Origin: Dreissena polymorpha
Lineage: Eukaryota > Mollusca > Bivalvia > Myida > Dreissenidae
Reading direction: 5' to 3'
Assembly (NCBI RefSeq): GCF_020536995.1
Contig: NC_068357.1
Location: forward strand, 64,651,221 to 64,715,220
DNA: 64,000 nucleotides
In this document: piece by piece, positions 41,316 to 52,973 of the stretch
Position numbering within the stretch: position 1 is the first letter of the stretch
How the letters are laid out: each line of letters begins with the position of its first letter
Notes under the pieces: model-generated
Databases searched by the model: none
What the model saw: only the letters and a program-made list of their open reading frames with translations
What the model was told of the DNA's origin: nothing
Program-made: the position numbers and the translations under genes

Positions 41316-42205
41316 AATATTTCCGTTATATGTCACACTTATTAATGTCCTATTCTTCAGATAATAGACTGCTGGTAAAATTCCCAGGCGGGTGTTATGT
41401 ATAAACCTATATACATTATGCACCTAGAAAACGTTGTAAGTTTCATGAAAAACATATTATTTATTTTTGTGTTGTGATAATTTGAGTATTTTAGTCTTGA
41501 GGTCCATGTTTCTTCTTTATTAAATTGTAAATTCTTAAATGTTTGTAGTTGTATATATATTTGTATTGTTATTAATGAATGGTAAGTTATATTTAAAGCT
41601 TAAGCGTTTTCATGGTATATGTATATTACATAGATATCTGTATTATCTATGTTGCAGATATATCATTTCATTCTTATACAAATTGATCTTTTAGTTTTTG
41701 TGTTACAATGTATTCAACGTCGTGTGTGAATGGATTTGTATTAAGTATATAGCCAAAGCCAAGTTTCAAAGCTTGGCACCATATAATATTTTTCTTACAA
41801 TTTAAATTGGTTAAAATATTCTTCTGTTGCATTAACGCTTGGTATAATAATGATTTTTTGTTATTGACAATTTTCATGTAATAACTCATTATTATCACAG
41901 TTGTCAAAAATGTCCAAAATCTCAGAATATACATGTAGTAGGAATGGCGTTATTACTCAATCGAATAGAACTAGTTTGGTTTTGACAGCTCATTTGACAA
42001 GGCTTAAAAGAGATGCACTGTGGTGAAATGCTCTAAACGCTTGGTGATTTAATATCTTTAAAGTATGAGATATATTTCCAGTATAATGGAAATTTATACG
42101 TAGGTGCAAAAGCTATTGAAAATGGTATTACAATCGTTATTTATTGAACGCGAATAGTTGAAAGTGCTTTAACGTTTTTCAAATATGCATGATTTTTTTT
42201 TAATT
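41316..42205. other. Gene-free stretch
   Basis: This is AT-rich non-coding DNA without recognised repeats or exons. Confidence 0.4.
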
Positions 42206-42207
42206 TT

Positions 42208-42485
42208 TAGCTCTGCTGTTTTCGGAGAAAACCCGAGGTATTGTCATAGCCAGCTCGTCGTGTCGTCAGCCGTCCGCGACGTGCTTAAACCTTAACATTT
42301 GGTTAACCTTTTGAACAGTGGTTCTTAAATGAAAATGCTTCCACCTTCAACATTCAAACTTCATATGAAGCTGCACCTTGATGACCTATAAAAAAACATT
42401 AAAAAAAAAACTCTTACAACCTTTCATCTATTCAAAACTGCACCAGCAGCCGAGCGTTGGAACCCGTTCTGCGGTGCTCTTGTTA
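42208..42485 (+). mobile_element. AGCTCTGCTG...GGTGCTCTTGTT repeat element
   Basis: The start is TTTTTAGCTCTGCTGTTTTC and the end is GAACCCGTTCTGCGGTGCTC then TTGTT, a 3' hairpin with one mismatch. It lacks the tandem GGTCA blocks of its relative at 13111 and is the shortest member here. Confidence 0.75.
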
Positions 42486-43555
42486 CTTTTATTTTAAGAA
42501 CCTATTTAGAAGAGTAAAGGTGAAATATCGTCAAGTTTGTTCGGAAGGTCTACCGGGACAGTAGTAAATAAAACAAAATCATCAGCAAATAACAACATAA
42601 GAACCGAAACAAAATGCAAATCGTCATTTGTAAAATGTTGAACATGAATACAATGTTTTAAAAGCATTTATATACAATATAAAATATAACCGACGACATG
42701 GATCTCCCTTGTTTGACGATAAGAGAGACATGGAAGAAGTCGGAATGTTACATATCCTTAGTGTTATGTCTATACAAGATTTGACTGTTTCATAAAAATA
42801 TATGACTTTTCATAATTAATGACATCGCAATACAGCTTACGAAAACATTTTGTATAATGCTGTGTAGAATAAAAATACCATCGGTTGTACTTTGTTTGTC
42901 TCTTAAACCGCATCGTACAGGATTATGCATATTTTACCCTCCCACCAGCAATTGATTATGTTTCTTAAACATATTGAAAACAATGCAATTACAAAGGTGC
43001 TTCCTCTATGATTGGAAGGATCCTTTTTGTCACCTTTTTTAAATATTGGAACGATTCATGTTTTGTACCAGTGATCAGGATAAATACCATAATCGAAAAT
43101 GTAATTTTGAATTTGTAATTTAAACTCGTTGAAACCAATAAATGAATAATTAAGCTACATTATTGAACAAGTCGCAAGCTTTATTGTTGAACAAGCCGCA
43201 AATTTCATTGCGTTTTATGTTCAATATTGTATGTCGTAAGTCGTCTACATGTATAATACAAACACAATCAATCGTTTAAATAGAAGGCGACGAATTCAAG
43301 TTGTTAGTGTCATTAGTATTAATTGTATTTTATGCAAAGTATTCGTTGATTGTCTAAATTGATTTGAAACAGACAATTAGTTATATCTGTATAGTTATTC
43401 AACTCATTTATACTAATTTTAAACAAATTACACTTTCAACAGATGCGAAAGTCACACATAATTAAAGAGACTAATAGTGTAACACCAGAGTTATTATACC
43501 ATTCAAATTATACATGTTAAGACGCACAAGTCTAGAAACGAGTGTTAGATATATA
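42486..43555. other. Gene-free stretch
   Basis: Nothing recognisable is present: AT-rich, no exon, no repeat. Confidence 0.4.
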
Positions 43556-43912
43556 TCACTTCAAACAATTATATTCATGGGGAACCCAGTTTTCATCCCT
43601 CATTTTCTTAAACTTTAGCAAAGTCATCGTATTTAGGTTAAAAACCTGAATTAAGCTTTCCACAAGCTCATTGCAATTTGACTCGAGAAAATGTTTTAAC
43701 TGGTCTGGCGTATCGGTCACTGTTGCATGACAATATGGAGTCATAGGCTTAACTACCGCAGTCCTTGAACCACTTGGTGGGAGAGCTTTGAAACCTGGAC
43801 TTTCTTTTATGACAGTAGGTGGTGAAACTTTCAGAGGATTTTTTGGTTCCGGCGTAAACTGGTTTTCAATCTGTTTTCTTTGGAAGATGCCAGGTCTCCA
43901 TTTTTAGACTAC
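43556..43912 (-). CDS. Candidate terminal coding exon of an unidentified gene
   Basis: The minus strand is open for about 118 codons to a TGA, with coding-like composition and no repeat: KWRPGIFQRKQIENQFTPEP, KNPLKVSPPTVIKESPGFKA, VTDTPDQLKHFLESNCNELV and MTLLKFKKMRDENWVPHEYN. There is no Met at the left edge and a TAA precedes it, so it would have to be a spliced 3' exon. A small CpG-rich stretch at 44735-44845 on the same strand could be a first exon, but I could not join them. The family is not recognised. Confidence 0.35.
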
Positions 43913-44200
43913 AATACGAACGAAAGGAATGTTATTGTACAATATGTTGAATGACTATTCACGTTTGCTATGACAATACTTAATGGATCACTATCAAAAT
44001 AAGGAGCAAAATTACAAGACATTTTACCGTAAGCATACTATACACAAGTCAATGCACGCATAAATATTGTAATTATCGTATAAGCACTTATTCGATTCAG
44101 ATGCTGTTGACAGAAATAAATTTGGAAATTTGACAACGGCACGTCATACCCAAGACTTCTTCTTGTTATACTAAATCAATATTTAATTATATCGATACTC

Positions 44201-44332
44201 AAAACTTATAAGAATGTTTATGCAGCCTTTGGTATCAGGTTCGCTTTTTTATTGGGATTTTTTTTAACGCTAATAAAAACTTATAAGAATGTTTATGCAG
44301 CCTTTGGTATCAGGTTCGCTTTTTTATTGGGA
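44201..44332. repeat. 57-bp direct duplication
   Basis: AAAACTTATAAGAATGTTTA, TGCAGCCTTTGGTATCAGGT and TCGCTTTTTTATTGGGA occur twice without a difference, about 11 bp apart. The identity indicates a recent event or an assembly duplication. Confidence 0.9.
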
Positions 44333-44349
44333 AGTGTATTAAATGGGAA

Positions 44350-44613
44350 TATGTGCCTCATTCTGGGAAAACTGGGCTTAATGCATATCGTCATGATTCA
44401 ACAAAGACTAACTTGTGCAATCCGCACAGGCTTTTCAGGGATGACTATTTCGGCTTTTATGGAACTTTTCGTTTAAAGGAAGTCTCTTCTAAACGAAAGT
44501 CTAGTCAAGGCGGAAAGTTTCGTCTCTGATTAGCCAGTGCGGACTCTAGGCCTATCTAGGATGACACTTTGAGCACATTTAAGAAGCCCAGCTTTCCGAA
44601 AACGTGGCTCATG
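44350..44613. mobile_element. Double-hairpin MITE-like repeat, diverged copy
   Basis: The ends CCTCATTCTGGGAAAACTGG and CCAGCTTTCCGAAAACGTGG are imperfectly inverted, with the arms CTTGTGCAATCCGCACAGGC and TTAGCCAGTGCGGACTC. It lies 18 bp right of the 57-bp duplication. Confidence 0.65.
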
Positions 44614-45542
44614 ATTCTCTTTGTTAACTAACTGAATTTGACATATGCTTTACACTTATGTGTCTAGCTGTTGTATACCCTCTATATTTTCTCCGTATTT
44701 GAGTTTTACCTTCACCTGCCTTCCACGTCATAATTGCGAGATGTATGTGAACCGGATGTTGCGGATGCTTGTCATCTGCGAGCCGAGCAGCGACGCCATA
44801 TTTACATTCACTGACATTGACGTTGCCATCGGAACGGTTTTGATCTAAATAATATATTATTCTTCTTTACTTATTGGACAAAGTCCATCTCTGTGACATT
44901 TTTGTTCAATGAAACCGTTCAAGCGACGCTGTGTGGCGCAGTTAAAACAACTAGAATTTATTCAATTATAAAATATGTAAAATATGAGCCATTTAAATGT
45001 TTATCGATAAAGGAATATTTTATCTAGAAACTGCATTTTATTGAATGATAAATAATCCATTATAATTATATAAAATAATGCACATTTTAGAGAGCGTATT
45101 ATCGATTTTGCCATTTAATAATAAACCGTGTACTATATATCGACCCTTGAGTGTACTATTTAATACATTTACCATCGCTTCTCGGTTTGTCAAATGACAT
45201 TATGAATAGGATTTACCTCAAGTCTTAATCATTAAGTTGCTTTTAAAATGTGTTGTGTTGTTTGAGCTTTTTTTTTACCGCGTCCTGATTTAAGACTGTG
45301 TCTTTTCAACTGGCGTAAGTAAAGAACGCATCACGCACCGTTAGTCTCGTCGTTTACTGATGTGTATCGGACGCACTTACTAACAAAAAGACAGTAGTTA
45401 ACGCGAACTATTCTATAAAATGATAAAGAACTTTTAAATGCGTTAATGGAAGCAATATACATTAACTTTTCTAATCGGCACTTAAGACAAAATATAGTAG
45501 GAGTTATTTACTTCAACACCGTCAAATTGTAAACAAAATCGC

Positions 45543-45628
45543 AGGTTCGCGAGCTATTTTGTAACACCTCGAGCTATGTTGTGACCTAACGAAATGATTG
45601 CGTTTGTTACATCGCGAGCTATTTTGTC
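45543..45628. repeat. CGAGCTATTTTGT motif repeats
   Basis: CGCGAGCTATTTTGTAACAC, CTCGAGCTATGTTGTGACCT and TCGCGAGCTATTTTGTCACT are three spaced copies of one motif just before the TA microsatellite. The function is unknown. Confidence 0.6.
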
Positions 45629-45649
45629 ACTTTCTGACGAAATGAAAGC

Positions 45650-45758
<109 letters not shown>

Positions 45759-46782
45759 GCGAAAGTGACTTTTAATGCAATGCATCAGGATTAAAGCTTT
45801 AAGAAAACTGAACGGAAAATTTCTTTTAACATGCCTTTATGTGTTTGCTTCGTAGGTTATATTAACTGCTTCAGAGTTAGCTTTACAAATGCCCAATTTA
45901 TGCTATGTTCTTGTACATTCGTGCCCCTTAACTATGTATTTCGCGCATGCGCATACAATGACAAGTATTTTTAGCATTGTATAACTTTTATATCCTCAAT
46001 AAAATACTCTTTCAGTATTAAACCATCTGAAAATCGTCTTTGTTTACATAATTTACTTTTTTCAACTCGTGAAGGTGAAGGCCAATGATCTGCATCATCC
46101 AGAAGATTATTCTCATTGGATTCGTGCTCCTCGCTTGACCGCGTTCTAAATGGGGCTCGCAGTGGGGAAGTTATTTTTTTACGTAACGGATTGCAATGTC
46201 CTTTTTCTAAGACACAATTGAATGCGTATTTATTGATGGGAGCGATTTATTTTCAAATATAAAATTCCAAATAAGAGCAGGGATGTAAATATTTTTAACC
46301 ATGGTTACTTTCAACAAAACAATGCAAACGTGTTAATTGAAATATAATTGTCTCGCGCTTCTTGCATATTGAGTTACAATATCCTATCGGGTACCTCTCA
46401 GTGCTCCGAATTAAATAGAGCGTGGCCTTCCTTAGAAATGCTTCTGCGACTTGCACAGTTTTTCTAAACTTTTTTGTTTTAAGTGCTGGCGATTTATAAT
46501 GCAATAATACTCTGCAATGGTATTTTTTACCACAATTTAAGCAATATCTATGTCTGTGTGGAACATTTCTTGTTTAAAACTCATTTTCTCGGCAAAATAG
46601 TCAGCAGTTGTAAACGCTCGATCTACTTGAATATAATCCTGACACGCGAAGTATTTGGCGAGAGGGAAAGGGAAGACTTATCGTGAGTTATTTCATTGTT
46701 AAAACTAGTTTGTAGATAAATTTATTATTTGATTATGGAAAGCTTGCAGTGTCAGTGTTAAAAGTGATATTATGGGCATTTT

Positions 46783-46905
46783 TCACTGTTGAAATGAGCT
46801 GAAAAGAATTAACAGGTCAAAAGAATTAGTTAAAATGTGGTTACTGACCAATTATCTGCAACTCATCTTGCTACCAGTTGTTTATAAAAATATATTTTAT
46901 ACAGT
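46783..46905 (+). repeat. ~125-bp dispersed repeat (SINE-like), copy 2
   Basis: It matches 28800-28928 almost base for base, including GGTTACTGACCAATTATCTG and GCTACCAGTTGTTTATAAAA. Both copies stop at the same right edge, TTTTATA, which supports a discrete unit. Confidence 0.7.
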
Positions 46906-47652
46906 CGAGTTATCATTACCGAATCACTAGCATAATAAAGTTGTGCTGGTGAAAAACAATAAATGTTTTGATACTTCTTTTTTACAAGTTTAATAAAATA
47001 TTACCTTTGCTTACTGTTAAAGCAAAGTTAAAGCAAAAATTCTGATTTAAAATGTAGACAATATATTGTGTGGCACGTTTTTTCGGAATTCATGCATTAA
47101 CGAATCACTTGTAGCCATAACGAATCACGTGATCAAAACCACTTAGAGGGCATCTCAAACGCTATTTGAACGGTCAAAACATGAATCTTGTACTTGTGTA
47201 ATGTGATTAAAACATTGCATACAGTTGACTTACTAATAAACTGTGATTATGCTGTGTTGTATATAGTAGTGTACATATAGCAAGCCGTGGAAATAGACAT
47301 AGCAAGGTATGCACTATACCGGAAATAACACTTACCATTTCAACCTGGCCCATTTTATCCACACATGCTAGATAGGTGGTGTACGTGATTTACCTGTTAC
47401 CAGCATCCTGTTTACGCGTTGACCGATTTAGAACTAGGACTGTAAAGGTCATGTACATGAGGTGCTGTGATGTTTAGGATTGGTAGTTTGCCTGTGTGGG
47501 GTGTGTGTTAGATTTGTATAAGTTTAGTGTACGAGATATATGTACTTAAGTTAGTTCGTTGTTGCTATCTGTAATATAACAGTAGGTATTTAGTATTTAA
47601 AGTAGAATGGAGATAAATAATTACAGAATAATTAATATGTATACTGAAGAAT

Positions 47653-48200
47653 AATATATTAAACGTGAACAATACTTTATATTTCCAAGATAAATATTAT
47701 ATTAAACGTGAACAATACTTTATATTTCCAAGATAAATATTATATTAAACGTGAACAATACTTTATATTGATAAGATGCATATTATATTAAACGTGAACA
47801 ATACTTTATATTGATAAGATGCATATTATATTAAACGTGAACAATACTTTATATCGATAAGATGCATATTATATTAAACGTGAACAATACTTTATATCGA
47901 TAAGATGCATATTATATTAAACGTGAACAATACTTTATATTGTTAAGATGAATATTATATTAAACGTGAACAATACTTTATATCGATAAGATGCATATTA
48001 TATTAAACGTGAACAATACTTTATATCGATAAGATGCATATTATATTAAACGTGAACAATACTTTATATCGATAAGATGCATATTATATTAAACGTGAAC
48101 AATACTTTATATCGATAAGATGCATATTATATTAAACGTGAACAATACTTTATATTTTATTAGATGAATATTATATTAAACGTGAACAATACTTTACCTT
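47653..48200. repeat. 43-bp minisatellite, 13 copies
   Basis: Units of TATTAAACGTGAACAATACT plus TTATATCGATAAGATGCATA plus TAT repeat 13 times. The first copies carry TTTCCAAGATAA, then TTGATAAG, then TCGATAAG variants, so unit types are blocked along the array. That is the pattern of local unit duplication. Confidence 0.95.
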
Positions 48201-48450
48201 CCCAAACACTTCGCATTATAAAAAGGACTTAAACGGTGCTGCAATTAAGTTTCGATTTTGTACCACTTCAGTGGCTGCCTGAAACAGACAAATACATATA
48301 CTTTTAATAATCAATATTAATAGCTTTGTTTTATGTTTTGAATGAACAGTATATGTTTTTCATAATAATGTCGTTATGTATCATACACAGTAATCTCTTA
48401 TTTTTAAATTCTTCAAAACATAAGACTAAACAATTCCGTTACAGCCATGA

Positions 48451-48904
48451 TACAGGTGGAAGTAACGTACCCTAGATAGTATATGGGCCTAAGAGCGAAA
48501 TATTATATTCAAATAAATATATATACTCGTGTATTATGAGAGTAAAATTGACATTGAGTAATAACGGGCTCGAAATGTTGCTTGGTTATCAGCCGAATGT
48601 GATTAAATGCCTGGACAGATTTCTTTGAAGTAAATTTTTTGAAAGGTTGTCCGATGGCCCATATTATAAAGAGGATCAAGATATGCTTTTGAATAAAATT
48701 ATTTTGACAGTTTTGCGGCCCTAGAGACAGGTTTATGATGCATTCTAGTTAATGACCTTGTTATGATTTCAATATCAGAGGGTAGGGATTTTTTCATTGC
48801 TCTTTGTCAATTTTTTCTTTCATAAAACACGATTATATATATTTATTTGAAATATTGGGCTCCTGGGCCAATTTACTATCCATGGTATGTTACTTCCATC
48901 TGTG
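48451..48904. mobile_element. 454-bp transposon, short relative of the 56-kb fold-back element
   Basis: The left end TACAGGTGGAAGTAACGTAC and right end (minus strand) CACAGATGGAAGTAACATAC are inverted. AGCCATGA at the left and AGCCATAA at the right are a probable 8-bp target duplication with one change. The interior carries GTGGACAGATTT-like and TTAATGACCTTGTTATGATT sequence of the right arm of 56084-57296. It is non-coding. Confidence 0.75.
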
Positions 48905-49419
48905 AGCCATAACACGTAATTTTAATGTCAGTAACAAAATTGAATGGCTTTTTGAGACATCCCCTCTTACTCATGTAAACAGGACACGCTTGATCCGCTA
49001 TTGCCCTAATTCTTCATCCTCTTTACGGTGATGCAATATCTTAAAAACGAAACAAAACTGAAATGGTGTTTTGCAGGCAGAAATACTACTTAATGGCCTT
49101 TAAATATATGCATATACTTCTTACTTACCAACTTAGTTATAAAATGTGGCCGCGCAAAATGTCAAACCTCGTTCTCAAAACGAGACGGAAGTAAATAAAG
49201 TCGTATGTACATACTGGCAAAACACACTAAAATTATTGACAAAAAGATGTCCGATTTTGATAAAAAAAAATATCGCGATTTAACGAAAATGTCTTGAATA
49301 TGCTGACTGCAAAGTATCATGTAAAAATAATTATTAATCGTGATACGCATTTTTGAACATCAAAGTGATCCGCTATTGGTAATGATCCGTTAATGGTAAC
49401 TTGAGTTTATAGCAACGTA

Positions 49420-50330
49420 AAATGAATTTATGATGTATTTTCCGAATTTCTACCTTAGTCTTAATTTATACGGATTGACCCTAGTTATATAAATTGTAGT
49501 ATTTACATATTCTATATTGGCATGCCTATTGTGCACACGGTTAAGTGGATCTTTAGTTCTACGATAGAAGATGTTATTTCAAATACCAATCTACGATTTT
49601 TAAACTTGACGTACACTTGTTTAAAAAAATGTATCGTAAAGTCGAAATTGTAATCCTGTTAACGAACATAATTCAATTTTGTTCAATGCATGTACAACTG
49701 GACTTGTCATTCAACTGAAAAATTTAGAGGAGTGTGATCGCCTTTGTATAGTATAATTGTAAATTCGGTAATAAGTACTAAACATTAAATTCAACTTATG
49801 CCAATAAGTATGTTCTTTGTCTATACTTACATCTCAAAATTGTAAAGTATGTAGGTCGGCCAGTCATTTATTTATCATAAACACTTTTTGACGATCAGCG
49901 TGTTATTTTCTACTTTATTAAGGATGTTTTAACCCAATCATTCGATTTGGCCGGAAAAATATAAACAATCTTTTTTTAGGCCTTATGCTATTGTACAAAT
50001 GGTTTAAATTATCATTTACCGAGTAAGCTTTATTCACAGTGTTATAATATTATTTCAGGCACTTTAAGTTAGTAGATTAAATGTTTATAAATAAGAAATT
50101 ATATTGGCGGGAATTTTACCGAATCTATACGCCCACCAGTGTTGTTGTTGTTTCAAGTTTTAAAGTATTTTGTTTGCATTATGTGGGAACTCTATAAGAG
50201 CATCGTATAACCTCTCATAATGTTAATTCTTTCAGCTGCACTGTTATGTTTTATTTATCTAAGCTGATGTAAAGGGAAACTGCTCTTTTAAATTCGAAGG
50301 GAACCAGTGAGAGATATTTGTCGGGTGTTT
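49420..50330. other. Gene-free stretch
   Basis: Nothing recognisable is present: AT-rich non-coding DNA before the 50.3-kb repeat element. Confidence 0.4.
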
Positions 50331-50334
50331 TTTT

Positions 50335-52675
50335 TTAGCTCACCTGATTGCTCAGGTGAGCTTTTGTGACCGGTCTTTGACAGTCGTATGTCTGTCCGTC
50401 CGTCTGTTAACATTTGCTCGTTAACACTCTAGAGGCCACATTTCTTGTCCCATCTTCATGAAACTTGGTCAGAAACTTTGACATAATAAAATCTCGGACC
50501 GAGTTCGAAACCGGGTTGTGCCGGGTCAAAAACTAGGTCACTAGGTAAAACAAAGAAAGAAAAACCTTGTAAACAATGTAAAAGTCACATTTCATGCCCA
50601 ATCTTCATGTAACTTTGTCAAAATGTTTGTCTAAATGATATCTTGGTTGAGTTCAAAAGTGGTTTCGATCCGTTGAAAAACATGGCCGCCAGTGGGCGGG
50701 GCAGTTTTCCTTATTTGGCTATAGAGAAACCTTGTAAACACTCTAGAAGTCAAAATTTTTGCCCAATCATCATGGAAATTGGTTAAAACATTGGTTCAAT
50801 TGATGTCTCGGACGGGTTGGAAAATGGTCGAGATCGGTGAAAAAACATGGCCGCCAGTTGACGGGGCATTTTTCTCTATATGTATATAGTGGCAGTTTTC
50901 CCTATTTGGCTATAGAGAAACCTTGTAAACACTATAGAAGTCACAATTTTTGCACAATCATCATGAAAGTTGGTAAAAACATTGGTTTTATTGATATCTC
51001 AGAAGAGTGTGAAAATGGTCGGGATCGGTGAAAAAACATGGCCGCCAGTGGGTGGGTCATTTTTCTCAATATGTATATGGTGAAAACATGTGAACACAGT
51101 AGAAGTCACATTTTTGGCCCAATTTTCATAAAATTTGCTCAGAACATTTGTTTCCTTGATACGAGAGTTGAGTTCAAAAATGGTTCCGGTCAATTGAATA
51201 ACATGGCGTCTGGGAGGGGCGCCGTTTTCTCATTATGCCCCCCCCCCCCCTTTCGAAGAAGAGGGGGTATATTGTTTTGCTCATGTCGGTCCGTCCGCCC
51301 ACCAGATGGTTTCCGGATGATAACTCAAGAGCGCTTATGCCAAGGATCATGAAACTTCATAGGTACATTGATCATGACTTGCAGATGACCTCTATTGATT
51401 TTCAGGTCACTAGGTCTAAGGTCAAGGTCACGATAACCCGAAATAGTAAAATGGTTTCCGGATGATAACTCAAGAACGCTTATGCCTAGGATCATGAAAC
51501 TTCAAAGATACATTGACCATGACTCGCAGATGACCCCTGTTGATTTTCAGGTCACTAGGTCAAAGGTCAAGGTCACGGTGACCCAAAGCAGTAAAATGGT
51601 TTCCGGATGATAACTCAAGAACGCTTATGCTTAGGACCATGAAACTTCATAGATACATTGATCATGAGTCGCAGATAACCCCTATTGATTTTCAGGTCAC
51701 TAGGTCAAAGGTCAAGGTCACGTTGACCCGAAATAGTAAAATGGTTTGCGGATGATAACTCAAGAACGCTTATGCCTAGGATCATGAAACTTCATAGATA
51801 CATTGATCATAACTCGCAGATGACCCCTATTGATTTTCAGGTCACTAGGTCAAAGGTCAAGGTCACGATGATCCGAAATAGTAAAATGGTTTCCGGATGA
51901 TAACTCAAGAACGCTTAGGCCTTGGATCATGAAACTTCATAGGTATATTGATCATGACTCGCAGATGACCCCTATTGATTTTCAGGTCACTAGGTCAAAG
52001 GTCAACGTCACGTCGACCCGAAATAGTAAAATGGTGTCCGGATGATAACTTAAGAACGCTTATGCCTAGGACCATGAAACTTCATAGGTACATTGATCAT
52101 GACTCGCAGATGACCCCTATTGATTTTCAGGTCACTAGGTCAAAGGTCAACGTCACGTCGACCCGAAATAGTAAAATGGTTTCCAGATGATAACTTAAGA
52201 ACGCTTATGCCTAGGACCATGAAACTTCATAGGTACATTGATCATGACTCAAAGATGACCCCTATTGATTTTCAGGTCACTAGGTCAAAGATCAAAGTCA
52301 CGGTGACCTGAAATAGTAAAATGCTTTCTGGATGATAACTCAAGAACGCTTATGCCTAGGATCATGAAACTTAATAGGTACAATGATCATGACTCACAGA
52401 TGACCCCTATTGATTTTCAGGTCACTTAGTCAAAGGTCAAGGTCATGGTGACCTTAAATAGTAAAATGGTTTCTGGATGATAACTCAAGAACGCTTATTC
52501 CTAGGTTCATGAAACTTCATAGGTATATTGATCATGACTCGCAGATGAAATAATGATGAAACTTGACCAGGATGTTTGTCTGGACAATATCTAGGTCAAG
52601 TTTGACATTTGGTAAAGATTGAATGAACCGACTCCTCTCAGGTGAGCGAACTAGGGCCCTCTTGGCCCTCTTGTT
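50335..52675 (+). mobile_element. AGCTCACCTGATT...GGCCCTCTTGTT repeat element upstream of P450 B
   Basis: It starts TTTTTTTAGCTCACCTGATT with the 5' hairpin GCTCACCT...AGGTGAGC. It has ~175-bp units (AACATGGCCGCCAGTGGGCG, AGTCACATTTTTGGCCC). It is interrupted at 51229 by a TATGCCCCC-type element with a 145-bp array. It ends CAGGTGAGCGAACTAGGGCC, hairpin AGGGCC-CTCTT-GGCCCT, then CTTGTT. It stops 141 bp before the P450 B start codon. Confidence 0.8.
51229..52550 (+). repeat. ~145-bp tandem array, about nine units, rich in AGGTCA half-sites
   Basis: Units repeat GGTTTCCGGATGATAACTCA, AGAACGCTTATGCCTAGGAT, CATGAAACTTCATAGGTACA, TTGATCATGACTCGCAGATG and AGGTCACTAGGTCAAAGGTC. Starts lie near 51307, 51453, 51598, 51743, 51888, 52035, 52180, 52325 and 52468. 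Eight blocks of tandem GGTCA half-sites are present; three (near 51562, 51708, 52435) continue into GGTCAnnnTGACC palindromes. The array opens with TATGCCCCC...TCGAAGAAGAG, the family at 34192. Open frames here are repeat artefacts. Confidence 0.9.
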
Positions 52676-52768
52676 GTTGTTTTGTTTTTTGGGGGGGGGG
52701 ATCGAATCCAGACGCATTCAACGAAGCCTTTAACATGATTTGAATATAACCATGGTATTATCTGTGTT

Positions 52769-52816
52769 AATTTCAGTGTCTACAATAACACGTCACTAAG
52801 CTCGCATCAACACACA
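52769..52816 (+). promoter_or_regulatory. Possible 5' UTR splice acceptor of P450 gene B
   Basis: TTAATTTCAG ending at 52776 is a good acceptor 40 bp before the start codon. If used, the first exon and promoter lie upstream, possibly across the repeat element that ends at 52675. Confidence 0.4.
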
Positions 52817-52973
52817 ATGATTGAGATGCTGGCGTTCACACCGGGGTCAGCACTGACCATAGCGCTGGTAGCCATGGTGACGGGACTGCTAGGATACTGG
52901 CTAACCAATCGGATTAAGTACAACTATCCCCCGACACCTGGGCTAGCCATACCATTAATCGGACATACCTATA
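52817..52973 (+). CDS. P450 gene B exon 1 (membrane anchor, proline hinge)
   Basis: ATG follows CATCAACACACA. The exon encodes MIEMLAFTPGSALTIALVAM then VTGLLGYWLTNRIKYNYPPT and PGLAIPLIGHTY. Residues 11-29 form the single signal-anchor helix, and PPTPG follows at 38-42. The donor is GTATGTG, phase 1. Confidence 0.88.

Larger units (their letters stand above)
46908..49405. mobile_element. Possible 2.5-kb element with weak inverted ends around a minisatellite
   Basis: AGTTATCATTACCGAATCAC at the left and the complement of the right end (AGTTACCATTAACGGATCAT) agree at 16 of 20 positions. GAATCACGTGATC near 47127 and GTGATCCGC near 49366 add subterminal symmetry. The 43-bp minisatellite and the 454-bp transposon at 48451 lie inside. 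No target duplication was confirmed, so this is tentative. Confidence 0.35.

Noticed and set aside
45940-45970. GCGCATGCGCAT motif resembling an NRF1 promoter site
   Set aside because: A single motif with no neighbouring exon or CpG island; not enough to call a promoter.
47653-48200. Regularly spaced 43-bp repeats that could be mistaken for a CRISPR array
   Set aside because: Units are head to tail without unique spacers, the genome is eukaryotic, and variants are blocked as in a minisatellite.
51235-52311. Three overlapping open frames with repeated peptides
   Set aside because: They are translations of the 145-bp tandem array; no start context, splice sites or domain.
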